DNA of 24,910 bases from Erythrobacter donghaensis (GCF_001557325.1 NZ_LSJS01000141.1:1-24910), one strand, 5' to 3'; numbered from the stretch's first letter, positions 1 to 10,194 are shown. Notes: generated by a model not told the origin, from the letters alone. Numbers and translations: made by a program.

Positions 1-180
1 GTGTGGGTGGAGCGTTTCGGCTTGGTTGTCTGCCAGCGTTCCGCTGGTGCATTCCCGCTGGCGATGCGCTGGCGGTGAGCGGTCCCGGGTCAAGCCCGGG
101 ATGACGGCCGAGGCAGGCATCTCTCTCCCCATATCGTCCGGCACCCGTGCTCACCATCAACCTGGTGAAGTGAGAACTTA
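1..180. other. Non-coding region upstream of rpsL
   Basis: No supportable gene is visible. The stretch holds a short hairpin (CCAGCG 33-38 with CGCTGG 42-47), several CGCTGG copies (42, 56, 67), the palindrome listed separately at 82-105, and a weak hairpin (TCACC 151-155 with GGTGA 164-168) that overlaps the likely ribosome binding region of rpsL (GGTGAAGTGAG, 164-174). I could not recognise a convincing -35/-10 pair, so the str promoter may lie left of the window. Confidence 0.6.
82..105. repeat. Interspersed palindrome (GTCCCGGGT-CAAG-CCCGGGATGAC type)
   Basis: The arms TCCCGGG (83-89) and CCCGGGA (95-101) form a 7-bp stem around TCAAG, followed by TGAC. From memory, this short element recurs in intergenic regions of many alphaproteobacterial genomes as a REP-like palindrome. 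Only one copy is visible here, so the repeat call rests on recognition and not on multiple copies in the window. Confidence 0.55.
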
Positions 181-552
181 ATGCCGACGATCAACCAGCT
201 GGTCCGCAAGGGCCGCGTTCCGCAGAAGGCCAAGAGCAAGGTCCCTGCGATGGAGCAGAACCCGCAGAAGCGCGGTGTCTGCACCCGCGTCTACACGACG
301 ACCCCGAAGAAGCCGAACTCGGCGCTGCGCAAGGTGGCCAAGGTGCGCCTGACCAACCAGCGCGAGGTCATCTCCTACATCCCGGGCGAGGGCCACAACC
401 TGCAGGAGCACTCGGTGGTGCTGATCCGCGGCGGGCGTGTGCGCGACCTTCCGGGCGTGCGCTATCACGTCCTTCGCGGCGTGCTCGACACGCAGGGCGT
501 GAAGGACCGCAAGCAGTCGCGCTCGAAGTACGGCGCCAAGCGGCCCAAGTAA
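181..552 (+). CDS. rpsL: 30S ribosomal protein S12
   Basis: S12 sits at the interface side of the 30S decoding centre and takes part in codon-anticodon fidelity. The 123-aa product has the usual length and the hallmark stretches [18 protein letters not shown] (residues 34-51), [11 protein letters not shown] (69-79) and DLPGVRYH (89-96). Lys43 of the TPKKPN loop is kept, but position 88 is Arg (codon CGC, 442-444) where E. coli and many bacteria have Lys; this is a classic streptomycin-resistance position (see findings). The ATG start gives the universal [11 protein letters not shown]-terminus. It is the first gene of the str group, 141 bases ahead of rpsG. The ribosome binding site is modest (GAAGTGAG). 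Confidence 0.99.
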   Translation: MPTINQLVRKGRVPQKAKSKVPAMEQNPQKRGVCTRVYTTTPKKPNSALRKVAKVRLTNQREVISYIPGEGHNLQEHSVVLIRGGRVRDLPGVRYHVLRGVLDTQGVKDRKQSRSKYGAKRPK

Positions 553-693
553 GGGTTTAGGCTAGGTCCCGGCTGCGGACCGCTCCCCCTCCCGGACGCC
601 CTACGGGGCAGCATCTGGGTGGCCGGGAGGGGGAGCGGGCCGGAGCCGCAAGCCCCGGCGGATGCCGGGGCGCATTCCGAAGGAATTACAAAG
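553..693 (+). promoter_or_regulatory. rpsL-rpsG intercistronic structured region
   Basis: A perfect 16-bp inverted repeat (580-595 with 623-638) encloses a small inner hairpin (GCCC 598-601, TACG loop, GGGC 606-609). A second hairpin (CCCCGGC 653-659, GCCGGGG 664-670) ends 8 bases before the Shine-Dalgarno GAAGGA (679-684) of rpsG. In E. coli, S7 represses its own operon by binding the rpsL-rpsG intercistronic RNA; a matching role here is inference. The 16-bp arm could instead be a REP-like DNA palindrome. No T-run follows, so it is not a normal terminator. Confidence 0.6.
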
Positions 694-1164
694 ATGTCAC
701 GTCGTCGTCGTCCCGAAAAGCGGGTCATCCTGCCCGATCCCCAGTACGGGGATCAGATCCTGTCGAAGTTCATGAACAACCTCATGCTCGACGGTAAGAA
801 GGCTGTTGCCGAAAAGATCGTCTATGGCGCGCTCGCCACGGTCGAAGCCAAGGCCAAGGCCGATCCCATCCAGCTGTTCCACGATGCGCTCAACAACGTG
901 AAGCCGCAGGTCGAAGTGCGCAGCCGCCGCGTCGGTGGTGCCACGTATCAGGTGCCGGTGGAAGTGCGTCCCGAGCGTGCCCAGGCGCTCGCGATCCGCT
1001 GGCTGATCACGGCTGCGCGCGGTCGTCCGGAAACCACGATGGCCGCGCGGCTGTCGGGCGAGCTGCTCGATGCGGCCAACAACCGCGGCAACGCGGTGAA
1101 GAAGCGCGAGGACACGCACCGCATGGCGGACGCGAACCGCGCCTTCTCGCACTACCGCTGGTAA
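694..1164 (+). CDS. rpsG: 30S ribosomal protein S7
   Basis: S7 is a primary 16S rRNA binder that nucleates assembly of the 30S head and lies near the E-site tRNA. The 156-aa product starts [10 protein letters not shown], keeps the conserved [17 protein letters not shown] segment (residues 85-101) and the [24 protein letters not shown] C-terminus. Although the frame is open further upstream (from 619), the start at 694 matches the family N-terminus and has GAAGGA ten bases ahead. It follows rpsL and precedes fusA in the standard str order. In E. coli it is the autoregulator of this operon, which makes the structured spacer in front of it interesting. Confidence 0.98.
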   Translation: MSRRRRPEKRVILPDPQYGDQILSKFMNNLMLDGKKAVAEKIVYGALATVEAKAKADPIQLFHDALNNVKPQVEVRSRRVGGATYQVPVEVRPERAQALAIRWLITAARGRPETTMAARLSGELLDAANNRGNAVKKREDTHRMADANRAFSHYRW

Positions 1165-1275
1165 AACTCGCGGATTGTGGGCAGCCGGAGGATCAGGTCT
1201 TCCGGCTGTCACAATCTTCCCTATATGGGGCCCTGACCGCACCCCGGCGGCCCCCTCACAGTCAAGGAACCTGAT
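1165..1275 (+). promoter_or_regulatory. rpsG-fusA intercistronic hairpins
   Basis: The dominant structure is a long stem: GATTGTG (1173-1179) pairs with CACAATC (1210-1216), and 1181-1189 pairs with 1201-1209 (one G-U), leaving a single bulged G at 1180. Three further pairs extend into the loop (1190-1192 with 1198-1200). A second stem, GGGGCC (1227-1232) with GGCCCC (1249-1254), follows. The fusA Shine-Dalgarno AAGGA lies at 1264-1268. There is no T-tract, so processing, mRNA stability or protein binding is more likely than termination; the function is inferred. Confidence 0.6.
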
Positions 1276-3408
<2,133 letters not shown>

Positions 3409-3427
3409 GCTGCCTCGGCAGTCTAGG

Positions 3428-3458
3428 GGCGGCGCCTGATTCTGCGGGCGCTGCCTTT
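3428..3458 (+). terminator. Weak terminator-like hairpin between fusA and tuf
   Basis: A 9-bp stem (GGCGGCGCC 3428-3436 with GGCGCTGCC 3447-3455, one G-U) with a 10-base loop is followed by only TTTCT. It could lower read-through from fusA to tuf or mark a processing site. The short T-run makes efficient termination doubtful, and tuf normally needs more expression than fusA, so an unseen extra promoter is possible. Confidence 0.4.
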
Positions 3459-3502
3459 CTCCCGCGAACACATCATCACATCCAAGAAGGTACACCAGAG
3501 AA

Positions 3503-4693
3503 ATGGCCAAGGAAAAGTTCCAGCGGAATAAGCCGCACTGCAACATCGGCACCATCGGTCACGTCGACCATGGCAAGACCACGCTGACCGCGGCGATCAC
3601 CAAGGTGATGGCTGAAACCTACGGCGGCAGCGCCGTGGACTTCGCCAACATCGACAAGGCCCCGGAAGAGCGCGAGCGCGGCATCACCATCTCGACCGCG
3701 CACGTCGAGTACGAATCGGCTGCCCGTCACTACGCGCACGTCGACTGCCCGGGCCACGCCGACTACGTGAAGAACATGATCACCGGTGCCGCCCAGATGG
3801 ACGGCGCGATCCTGGTCGTGAACGCCGCCGACGGCCCGATGCCCCAGACCCGCGAGCACATCCTGCTCGCCCGTCAGGTCGGCGTGCCGGCGCTGGTCGT
3901 GTACATGAACAAGGTCGACCAGGTCGACGACGAGGAAATCCTCGAGCTCGTCGAACTCGAAGTGCGCGAGCTGCTGAGCTCGTACGACTTCGACGGTGAC
4001 AACATTCCGATCGTCAAGGGTTCGGCTCTGGCCGCGCTTGAAGGCCGCGATGACAACATCGGCAAGGACTCGGTCATCGCCCTGATCGAAGCCGTCGACC
4101 AGTACATCCCGCAGCCCGATCGTCCGGTCGACAAGAGCTTCCTGATGCCGATCGAAGACGTGTTCTCGATCTCGGGCCGCGGCACCGTGGTGACCGGCCG
4201 TATCGAAACCGGCATCGTGAACGTCGGCGACGAAGTCGAAATCGTCGGCATCAAGGACACCCGCAAGACCACCGTCACCGGCGTGGAAATGTTCCGCAAG
4301 CTGCTCGATCGCGGTGAAGCCGGCGACAACGTCGGTGCCCTGATCCGCGGCGTCGCCCGTGAAGAAGTCGAGCGCGGCCAGGTTCTCGCCAAGCCGGGCA
4401 CCGTGACCCCGCACACCGAGTTCTCGGCCGAGGTCTACGTGCTGTCGAAGGACGAAGGTGGCCGTCACACGCCGTTCTTCGCCAACTACCGCCCGCAGTT
4501 CTACTTCCGCACCACCGACGTGACCGGCGAAGTGATCCTTCCCGAAGGCACCGAAATGGTGATGCCGGGCGACAACGTGACCATCGGCGTCAAGCTGATC
4601 GCGCCGATCGCCATGGACGAAGGTCTGCGCTTCGCGATCCGCGAAGGTGGCCGCACCGTGGGTTCGGGCGTCGTCGCCAAGATCACCAAGTAA
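3503..4693 (+). CDS. tuf: Elongation factor Tu
   Basis: EF-Tu carries aminoacyl-tRNA to the ribosomal A site as a GTP complex. The 396-aa length is normal. Visible motifs are GHVDHGKT (19-26), the switch I stretch RERGITI (57-63), DCPGH (81-85, with the catalytic His85) and NKVD (136-139); domains II and III follow, ending in the conserved [19 protein letters not shown] region. Codon choice is strongly biased to C-ending codons, as expected for one of the most expressed proteins. It is the last gene of the str group and is closed by a strong terminator. Whether a second tuf copy exists elsewhere cannot be told from this window. Confidence 0.99.
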   Translation: MAKEKFQRNKPHCNIGTIGHVDHGKTTLTAAITKVMAETYGGSAVDFANIDKAPEERERGITISTAHVEYESAARHYAHVDCPGHADYVKNMITGAAQMDGAILVVNAADGPMPQTREHILLARQVGVPALVVYMNKVDQVDDEEILELVELEVRELLSSYDFDGDNIPIVKGSALAALEGRDDNIGKDSVIALIEAVDQYIPQPDRPVDKSFLMPIEDVFSISGRGTVVTGRIETGIVNVGDEVEIVGIKDTRKTTVTGVEMFRKLLDRGEAGDNVGALIRGVAREEVERGQVLAKPGTVTPHTEFSAEVYVLSKDEGGRHTPFFANYRPQFYFRTTDVTGEVILPEGTEMVMPGDNVTIGVKLIAPIAMDEGLRFAIREGGRTVGSGVVAKITK

Positions 4694-4729
4694 GGTGTTG
4701 CTCCGCTAGGGAGCGAAACTGAACGAAAC

Positions 4730-4768
4730 GAGGCCCGGCGCTCATACGAGCTGCCGGGCCTCTTTTTG
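4730..4768 (+). terminator. Intrinsic terminator after tuf
   Basis: GAGGCCCGGC (4730-4739) pairs with GCCGGGCCTC (4753-4762), continued by GCTC/GAGC (4740-4743 with 4748-4751) around the loop ATAC, with one bulged T at 4752. TTTTTG follows directly. With a 14-bp G+C-rich stem and a T-run this is a textbook Rho-independent terminator and separates the str group from the S10 group. Confidence 0.92.
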
Positions 4769-4841
4769 TGTAGGGCAGGGCGCCTTTCGGGCCCGAAATT
4801 GCAGTCGTTTCACGGTCATGTAATTTTCGGTCCGAGAGCCC

Positions 4842-4870
4842 TTGCCAGAATCCAACTCGGCCCGTATAGG
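4842..4870 (+). promoter_or_regulatory. Candidate housekeeping-sigma promoter for the S10 group
   Basis: TTGCCA (4842-4847), a 17-base spacer, and TATAGG (4865-4870) form the best promoter-like pair in the window, placed just after the tuf terminator and upstream of rpsJ. Initiation would be near A4876. A weaker second candidate, TTGCAG (4799-4804) with TAATTT (4821-4826) and a 16-base spacer, lies further upstream. Location and spacing are strong; activity is not shown by sequence alone. Confidence 0.65.
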
Positions 4871-4875
4871 CGCGC

Positions 4876-5024
4876 ATCCCCGACGGAGATTCGTCTCCTG
4901 AAGGCACGAGTTTTGAGGAAGGCCGCCCGCTCACGGGAAACCGAAGCAAGCGGGGCGGTCTTTGTTTTTGGGAAATGCCGGTGCTGCCGGTTGCTCCTTG
5001 GCTCTTTCGCATCGGTAGTAGGAC
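4876..5024 (+). promoter_or_regulatory. Candidate structured leader RNA of the S10 operon
   Basis: From the inferred transcription start to rpsJ there are about 149 bases of non-coding RNA. It opens with a GGAGA-UUCG-UCUCC hairpin (4885-4898), continues with a terminator-like hairpin (4921-4960 plus T-rich tail, separate entry), and ends with a CCGG-rich stretch and a poor ribosome binding site before rpsJ. In E. coli the S10 leader binds L4, causing attenuation and translational repression of the operon. The leader here has a different architecture; a similar role is inference. Confidence 0.5.
4921..4969 (+). terminator. Terminator-like hairpin inside the S10 leader (possible attenuator)
   Basis: GGCCGCCCGC (4921-4930) pairs with GCGGGGCGGTC (4950-4960) through ten pairs, one of them G-U, with a bulged G at 4952 and a 19-base loop; TTTGTTTTT (4961-4969) follows. 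It lies downstream of the candidate promoter and 55 bases upstream of rpsJ, where an ordinary terminator would silence the S10 operon. It could therefore be a conditional attenuator or the 3' end of a short RNA of about 95 nt. Confidence 0.6.
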
Positions 5025-5336
<312 letters not shown>

Positions 5337-5616
5337 GAGGCCGGCCGAAATGCCCCCCGCTTCGGCAGGGGGCCTCTATCGTTGGAGCCCAGATGGCTCC
5401 GCCTGACGATAGGGTGGATACCGCCGGAGAACATCTCCGGGCTGCGTCCCCCGTCTCGCTTCCAGCGGCCACCCGGCCAGCGGAGGCACTCAGCCCGGAC
5501 GGGGCGATGCATGACATTCATGGGCTGAACGGGGCCGCAGGTGCATTCGCGTCTGCGGTCTCACACGCACCTTGCGGATGGTCTGCAGGGTGCCTCTGTT
5601 GAGGAGTGAACTGACG
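5337..5616 (+). promoter_or_regulatory. Long rpsJ-rplC spacer with three stable hairpins
   Basis: No gene is supportable here. Hairpin 1: 5352-5360 with 5365-5373 around a TTCG tetraloop (one mismatch). Hairpin 2: CTATCGT (5376-5382) with ACGATAG (5406-5412), enclosing GGAGCC (5384-5389) with GGCTCC (5395-5400). Hairpin 3: CCGGAGA (5424-5430) with TCTCCGG (5434-5440) and a 3-base loop. No T-run follows any of them. The remainder (5441-5600) is G+C-rich with no clear signal before the Shine-Dalgarno GAGGAG (5601-5606). In most bacteria this gap is a few tens of bases, so a regulatory or inserted-repeat origin is likely. Confidence 0.55.
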
Positions 5617-6381
5617 ATGCGCACCGGCGTTATCGCAAAGAAAGTCGGGATGACCCGCCTCTTCCAGGAGGATGGACGGCACGTGCCCGTGACCGTTCTG
5701 TCGCTGGAAGAATGCCAGGTGGTCTCGCACCGCACCGAAGACCGCGATGGCTACTACGCCGTCCAGCTCGGCGCGGGCGAAGCCAAGCACAAGAACGTTG
5801 CCAAGCCGCAGCGTGAACAATTCGCCAAGGCCGATGTCGGCCTCAAGAAGCAGGTCGCCGAATTCCGCGTCGACAGCGCCGATGCGCTGGTCCCGGTCGG
5901 CGCCACCATCAGCGCCGAGCACTTCGTGGCCGGCCAGATGGTCGACATCACCGGCCACACGCAGGGCAAGGGCTTTGCCGGTGCCATGAAGCGCTGGGGC
6001 TTCGGCGGTATGCGCGCCACCCACGGCGTCTCGATCTCGCACCGTGCCCATGGTTCGACCGGTAACCGCCAGGATCCGGGCCGCGTGTTCAAGGGCAAGA
6101 AGATGGCCGGCCACATGGGCGACCGTCAGCGCACCCAGCAGAACCTCGAAATCGTCCGCACCGACGCCGAGCGCGGTCTCCTCTTCGTCAAGGGCTCGGT
6201 CCCGGGCGCGAAGAACGGCTGGCTGCTCGTCCGCGATGCGGTGAAGCTCAAGGCTCCGGCCGATCTGCCGTTCCCGGGCGCGATCCTCGAGAAGAAGGCC
6301 CCCGTGGCCGACGAGACCCCCGTCGCAGTGGAAGCCGTCGAGATCGACGCCGCGGCCACCGAAGAAAACAAGGAAGGCTGA
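5617..6381 (+). CDS. rplC: 50S ribosomal protein L3
   Basis: L3 is an early assembly protein of the 50S subunit that reaches toward the peptidyl transferase centre. The 254-aa product contains the typical N-terminus [16 protein letters not shown], the [15 protein letters not shown] segment (113-127) and the [14 protein letters not shown] segment (155-168). I chose ATG 5617 over an in-frame ATG 45 bases upstream because it gives the family N-terminus and has GAGGAG 10 bases ahead. E. coli L3 has 209 residues; much of the extra length here is a C-terminal tail (about 213-254) rich in Ala, Val and Glu, which is probably disordered. It is separated from rplD by only 3 bases. Confidence 0.98.
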   Translation: MRTGVIAKKVGMTRLFQEDGRHVPVTVLSLEECQVVSHRTEDRDGYYAVQLGAGEAKHKNVAKPQREQFAKADVGLKKQVAEFRVDSADALVPVGATISAEHFVAGQMVDITGHTQGKGFAGAMKRWGFGGMRATHGVSISHRAHGSTGNRQDPGRVFKGKKMAGHMGDRQRTQQNLEIVRTDAERGLLFVKGSVPGAKNGWLLVRDAVKLKAPADLPFPGAILEKKAPVADETPVAVEAVEIDAAATEENKEG

Positions 6382-6384
6382 GCC

Positions 6385-7008
6385 ATGAAGATCAAGGTTC
6401 AGAACATCGAGGGCAAGGCCTCGGGCGACATCGAACTGTCGGATGACGTGTTCGGCATCGAGCCGCGTGCCGACATCCTGCACCGCGTGGTGACCTGGCA
6501 GCTCGAAAACCGCCGCGGCACCGCCCGCCCGACGCGCGAGCGTTCGGACGTGGCCCGCACCGGCAAGAAGTTCGGCAAGCAGAAGGGTGGCGGCACCGCC
6601 CGTCACGGCGACCGCGCGGCTCCGATCTTCATCGGCGGCGGCAAGGCGCACGGCGCGCGCAAGCGTGACTTCGAGCAGTCGCTCAACAAGAAGGTCCGTG
6701 CGCTCGGTCTCAAGATGGCGCTCTCGACCAAGGCCAAGAGCGGCCTCGTCGTGGTCGACAGCCTCGAGCTGGCCGACGCCAAGACCAAGGCGCTGAAGGG
6801 CCACCTCACCAAGGCCGGTCTGACCGGCAAGGTGCTGGTGATCGACGGCGAAGAGGTCGATGCGGGCTTCAAGAAGGCCGCCGGCAACCTGCCGGGCATC
6901 AATGTGCTCCCCGCCATCGGTGCCAATGTCTACGACATCCTCAACCACGACACGCTGGTGCTGACCAAGGCCGCTGTCGAAAAGCTGGAGGCGCGCTTCA
7001 ATGGCTAA
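6385..7008 (+). CDS. rplD: 50S ribosomal protein L4
   Basis: L4 lines the polypeptide exit tunnel with its extended loop and helps 50S assembly. In E. coli it also represses the S10 operon through the leader RNA. The 207-aa product has the loop sequence [21 protein letters not shown] and the following [22 protein letters not shown] helix, both typical of the alphaproteobacterial form. It begins 3 bases after the rplC stop and its last 8 bases overlap rplW, implying coupled translation. If the S10 leader in this window is regulated by a ribosomal protein, L4 is the first candidate, by analogy only. Confidence 0.98.
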   Translation: MKIKVQNIEGKASGDIELSDDVFGIEPRADILHRVVTWQLENRRGTARPTRERSDVARTGKKFGKQKGGGTARHGDRAAPIFIGGGKAHGARKRDFEQSLNKKVRALGLKMALSTKAKSGLVVVDSLELADAKTKALKGHLTKAGLTGKVLVIDGEEVDAGFKKAAGNLPGINVLPAIGANVYDILNHDTLVLTKAAVEKLEARFNG

Positions 7009-7309
7009 GAAGCAGACTGTCGACGCGCGTCACTACGATGTGATCATCGCGCCGCACATCACCGAAAAGTCGACCCTCGCGTCGGAAGCGAACGCCGTGG
7101 TCTTCAAGGTCGCCGGCAACGCGACCAAGCCGCAGATCAAGGAAGCGATCGAGGCGATCTACGACAAGAAGGTCGTCGCCGTGAACACCCTGATCCAGAA
7201 GGGCAAGACCAAGCGCTGGAAGGGCAAGGCCTATCAGCGCTCCGACGTGAAGAAGGCGATCGTCACCCTCGCCGAGGGTGAAATGATCGACATCACCAGC
7301 GGTATCTGA
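7001..7309 (+). CDS. rplW: 50S ribosomal protein L23
   Basis: L23 sits beside the exit tunnel and is the docking site for trigger factor and the signal recognition particle. The 102-aa product has the family pattern: [16 protein letters not shown] near the N-terminus, then [21 protein letters not shown], and the basic [24 protein letters not shown] segment. The ATG lies inside the end of rplD (8-base overlap) with GGAGG at 6987-6991, so it is translationally coupled. Confidence 0.98.
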   Translation: MAKKQTVDARHYDVIIAPHITEKSTLASEANAVVFKVAGNATKPQIKEAIEAIYDKKVVAVNTLIQKGKTKRWKGKAYQRSDVKKAIVTLAEGEMIDITSGI

Positions 7310-7332
7310 GGCCAAGGGACAGGAAACGAACA

Positions 7333-8169
7333 ATGGCACTCAAGAACTACAAGCCGACCAGTCCTGCCCGCCGCGGTCTGATTCTGGTCGACAAGTCGGC
7401 GCTCTACAAGGGCAAGCCGGTCAAGGCGCTGACCGAAGGCAAGCGCAAGACCGGTGGCCGCAACAACAAGGGCCACGTCACCTCGCGCGGGATCGCCGGG
7501 GGCCACAAGCAGAAGTACCGCTTCATCGACTTCAAGCGTCGCAAGTGGGACATGCCGGCCACCGTCGAGCGTCTGGAATATGACCCGAACCGCACCGCCT
7601 TCATCGCACTGGTGAAGTACGAAGACGGCGAGCAGGCCTACATCCTCGCGCCGCAGCGTCTGGCTGTCGGTGACCAGGTCGTGGCCGGCGAGAAGGTCGA
7701 CACCAAGCCCGGCAACGCGATGCTGCTGGGCCAGATGCCGGTTGGCACGATCTGCCACAACGTCGAGATGAAGCCGGGCAAGGGCGGCCAGATCGCCCGT
7801 TCGGCCGGCACCTATGTGCAGGTCGTCGGCCGTGACCGCGCTTTCGTGATCGTCCGCCTCAACTCGGGCGAGCAGCGTTACCTGCGCGCCGATTGCATGG
7901 GCACGGTGGGTGCGGTGTCGAACCCCGACAACGCCAACCAGAACTTTGCCAAGGCCGGCCGCGGCCGCTGGATGGGCAAGCGTCCGCTGACCCGCGGCGT
8001 TGCGAAGAACCCGGTCGACCACCCGCACGGTGGTGGTGAAGGCCGGACCTCGGGCGGTCGCCACCCGGTGACCCCGTGGGGCAAGCCGACCAAGGGTGCC
8101 CGCACGCGCCACAACAAGCAGACGGACAAGATGATCATCCGTTCGCGTCACGCGAAGAAGAAGAGGTAA
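7333..8169 (+). CDS. rplB: 50S ribosomal protein L2
   Basis: L2 is needed for subunit association and supports the peptidyl transferase centre. The 278-aa protein has the usual length. It carries the N-terminal basic region with [12 protein letters not shown], the OB/SH3-type core ([16 protein letters not shown]), and the C-terminal [11 protein letters not shown] segment whose His (about residue 230) corresponds to the conserved His229 of E. coli, followed by [13 protein letters not shown]. It begins 23 bases after rplW with a Shine-Dalgarno (AGGAAA) and is followed 6 bases later by rpsS. Confidence 0.99.
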   Translation: MALKNYKPTSPARRGLILVDKSALYKGKPVKALTEGKRKTGGRNNKGHVTSRGIAGGHKQKYRFIDFKRRKWDMPATVERLEYDPNRTAFIALVKYEDGEQAYILAPQRLAVGDQVVAGEKVDTKPGNAMLLGQMPVGTICHNVEMKPGKGGQIARSAGTYVQVVGRDRAFVIVRLNSGEQRYLRADCMGTVGAVSNPDNANQNFAKAGRGRWMGKRPLTRGVAKNPVDHPHGGGEGRTSGGRHPVTPWGKPTKGARTRHNKQTDKMIIRSRHAKKKR

Positions 8170-8175
8170 GAGACG

Positions 8176-8451
8176 ATGGCACGTTCCGTCTGGAAAGGTC
8201 CGTTTGTCGAGCTGAGCCTGCTGAAGAAGGCAGAAGAAGCGCAGGAGACCACGAACGCCAAGCCGATCAAGACCTGGTCGCGGCGTTCGACGATCCTGCC
8301 GCAGTTCGTCGGGCTCACCTTCAACGTCTACAACGGGCACAAGTTCATTCCCGTTTCGGTTTCGGAAGAAATGGTCGGCCACAAGCTCGGTGAATTTGCG
8401 CCCACGCGCACCTTCCCCGGTCACGCTGCCGACAAGAAGGGCAAGCGCTAA
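8176..8451 (+). CDS. rpsS: 30S ribosomal protein S19
   Basis: S19 pairs with S13 in the 30S head and contacts the A-site finger of the 50S subunit. The 91-aa product has the standard features: [12 protein letters not shown] at the start, the [14 protein letters not shown] stretch and the conserved [23 protein letters not shown] core, ending in a basic tail. Its TAA stop shares one base with the ATG of rplV (TAATG). Confidence 0.98.
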   Translation: MARSVWKGPFVELSLLKKAEEAQETTNAKPIKTWSRRSTILPQFVGLTFNVYNGHKFIPVSVSEEMVGHKLGEFAPTRTFPGHAADKKGKR

Positions 8452-8828
8452 TGGGCAAGGCAAAGGCACCCCGCCGCGTGGGCGATAACGAGGCGCTGGC
8501 CGTCGGCACCACGATCCGTGGTTCGGCGCAGAAGCTCAACCTCGTCGCGGCCCTGATCCGTGGCAAGAAGGCCGAAGAGGCGATGAACATCCTCGCCTTT
8601 TCGAAGCGGGCGATGGCGCGCGATGCGAGCAAGGTGCTCGCCTCGGCGATCGCCAATGCCGAAAACAACCACAACCTCGATGTCGACGCGCTGGTCGTCG
8701 CTGAAGCGAGCGTGGGCAAGTCGGTGACGATGAAGCGCTTCCACACCCGTGGCCGCGGAAAGTCGACCCGGATCCTCAAGCCGTTCTCGCGTCTGCGGAT
8801 CGTCGTTCGCGAAGCAGAGGAGGCCTGA
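8451..8828 (+). CDS. rplV: 50S ribosomal protein L22
   Basis: L22 extends a beta-hairpin into the exit tunnel, near the macrolide site. The 125-aa product is recognisable by [26 protein letters not shown], the helix with NNHNLD, and the tunnel hairpin with the motif [14 protein letters not shown]. It overlaps rpsS by one base and is followed at once by rpsC. Nothing looks altered in the hairpin from sequence alone. Confidence 0.98.
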   Translation: MGKAKAPRRVGDNEALAVGTTIRGSAQKLNLVAALIRGKKAEEAMNILAFSKRAMARDASKVLASAIANAENNHNLDVDALVVAEASVGKSVTMKRFHTRGRGKSTRILKPFSRLRIVVREAEEA

Positions 8829-8829
8829 G

Positions 8830-9525
8830 ATGGGTCAGAAGAGCAATCCGATCGGTCTGCGCCTGCAGATCAACCGCACCTGGGACAGCCGCTGGTACGC
8901 CGAAGGGCGTGACTATGCGGGCTTGCTCAAGGAAGACATCGCGATCCGCAAGTACATCATGAAGAACCTGCCCCAGGCGGCGGTTTCGAAGGTGGTGATC
9001 GAGCGTCCGGCCAAGCTGTGCCGCGTGTCGATCTATGCGGCCCGTCCTGGTGTCATCATCGGCAAGAAGGGCGCGGACATCGAGAAGCTGCGCTCGAAGC
9101 TGGCGACCATGACCGCGAGCGACGTGAAGCTGAACATCGTCGAGATCCGCAAGCCGGAAATCGACGCGAAGCTCGTCGCGCAGGGCATCGCCGACCAGCT
9201 GGTGCGCCGCGTGGCGTTCCGCCGGGCGATGAAGCGCGCGGTGCAGTCGGCTCTCCGTCTGGGTGCCGAAGGCATCAAGATCGTGTGCGGCGGCCGTCTC
9301 GGCGGGGCGGAAATCGCCCGCGTCGAATGGTATCGCGAAGGCCGCGTGCCGCTTCACACCCTGCGTGCGAACATCGATTACGCCGAGACCGAGGCGCTCA
9401 CCGCCTACGGGATCATCGGGATCAAGGTGTGGATCTTCAAGGGCGAGATCCTTGCCCATGATCCGACCGCGCAGGACCGCCTGATGATGGAAGCCCAGAC
9501 TTCCGGCGTCCGCCCGGCTCGTTGA
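8830..9525 (+). CDS. rpsC: 30S ribosomal protein S3
   Basis: S3 forms part of the mRNA entry channel and its helicase-like function. The 231-aa product starts [13 protein letters not shown]; a type II KH domain is marked by [14 protein letters not shown] (about 74-87), followed by the C-terminal domain with [15 protein letters not shown] and [14 protein letters not shown]. The frame is open from 8749, inside rplV, but ATG 8830 gives the family N-terminus and follows the rplV stop by one base. The product is close to the E. coli length of 233. Confidence 0.98.
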   Translation: MGQKSNPIGLRLQINRTWDSRWYAEGRDYAGLLKEDIAIRKYIMKNLPQAAVSKVVIERPAKLCRVSIYAARPGVIIGKKGADIEKLRSKLATMTASDVKLNIVEIRKPEIDAKLVAQGIADQLVRRVAFRRAMKRAVQSALRLGAEGIKIVCGGRLGGAEIARVEWYREGRVPLHTLRANIDYAETEALTAYGIIGIKVWIFKGEILAHDPTAQDRLMMEAQTSGVRPAR

Positions 9526-9536
9526 GGTAACAGACC

Positions 9537-9971
9537 ATGTTGCAACCGAAAAAGACCAAGTTCCGCAAGCAGTTCAAGGGCCGGATCAAGGGCGATGCCA
9601 AGGGCGGCACCACCCTGAACTTCGGGTCCTATGGCCTGAAGGCACTTGAGCCCGAGCGGGTCACCGCCCGCCAGATCGAAGCCGCGCGTCGTGCGATCAC
9701 CCGTCACATCAAGCGTCAGGGTCGTCTCTGGATCCGCGTGTTCCCCGATGTGCCCGTGTCGAAGAAGCCTGCCGAAGTCCGTCAGGGTAAGGGCAAGGGT
9801 TCGGTCGAGTACTGGGCGGCCAAGGTGAAGCCGGGCCGCATCCTGTTCGAGCTCGACGGCGTTGCCGGCCCGCTGGCCGCCGAAGCCTTCGAGCGTGCAG
9901 CGATGAAGCTGCCGATCAAGACCAAGGTTGTCGCCCGTCTCGGCGACACCAGCCACCTGGGAGGCGAATAA
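9537..9971 (+). CDS. rplP: 50S ribosomal protein L16
   Basis: L16 binds 23S rRNA near the A-site tRNA elbow and is a late assembly protein. The 144-aa product has the N-terminal [16 protein letters not shown], the [24 protein letters not shown] core and the [20 protein letters not shown] segment, where the Arg before QGKGKG corresponds to the hydroxylated Arg81 of E. coli. It overlaps rpmC by one base (TAATG) and has GAGGT 10 bases before the start. Confidence 0.98.
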   Translation: MLQPKKTKFRKQFKGRIKGDAKGGTTLNFGSYGLKALEPERVTARQIEAARRAITRHIKRQGRLWIRVFPDVPVSKKPAEVRQGKGKGSVEYWAAKVKPGRILFELDGVAGPLAAEAFERAAMKLPIKTKVVARLGDTSHLGGE

Positions 9972-10183
9972 TGGCCGATATCGCGGACCTTCGCACCAAG
10001 ACCGATGACCAGCTGACCGCCGAGCTCACCGAGCTCAAGCGCGAGCAGTACAATCTGCGGTTCCAGGCTGCGACCAACCAGCTCGAGGCTCCCTCGCGCA
10101 TCCGTCAGGTGCGCCGGACCATCGCGCAGATCAAGACGCTGCAAAGCGAGCGCGCGGCGAAAGCCGCCGCCGCCAAGGCGTAA
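9971..10183 (+). CDS. rpmC: 50S ribosomal protein L29
   Basis: L29 is a small helical protein next to L23 at the exit tunnel. The 70-aa product folds as a helical hairpin: a first helix with [26 protein letters not shown] and a second with [19 protein letters not shown], ending in an Ala/Lys tail. Translational coupling with rplP is indicated by the one-base overlap. Confidence 0.97.
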   Translation: MADIADLRTKTDDQLTAELTELKREQYNLRFQAATNQLEAPSRIRQVRRTIAQIKTLQSERAAKAAAAKA

Positions 10184-10194
10184 GGAGAAAGCAC

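Noticed and set aside
1..78. The end of an upstream gene reading through to TGA at 76-78
   Set aside because: Only about 25 codons are visible, rich in repeated CGCTGG units, with no family resemblance; intergenic repeat sequence is more likely.
1200..1226. A possible fusA promoter with CTATAT (1221-1226) as -10
   Set aside because: The -10 fits alphaproteobacterial usage, but no acceptable -35 is found at 16-18 bases and the region is part of the long hairpin.
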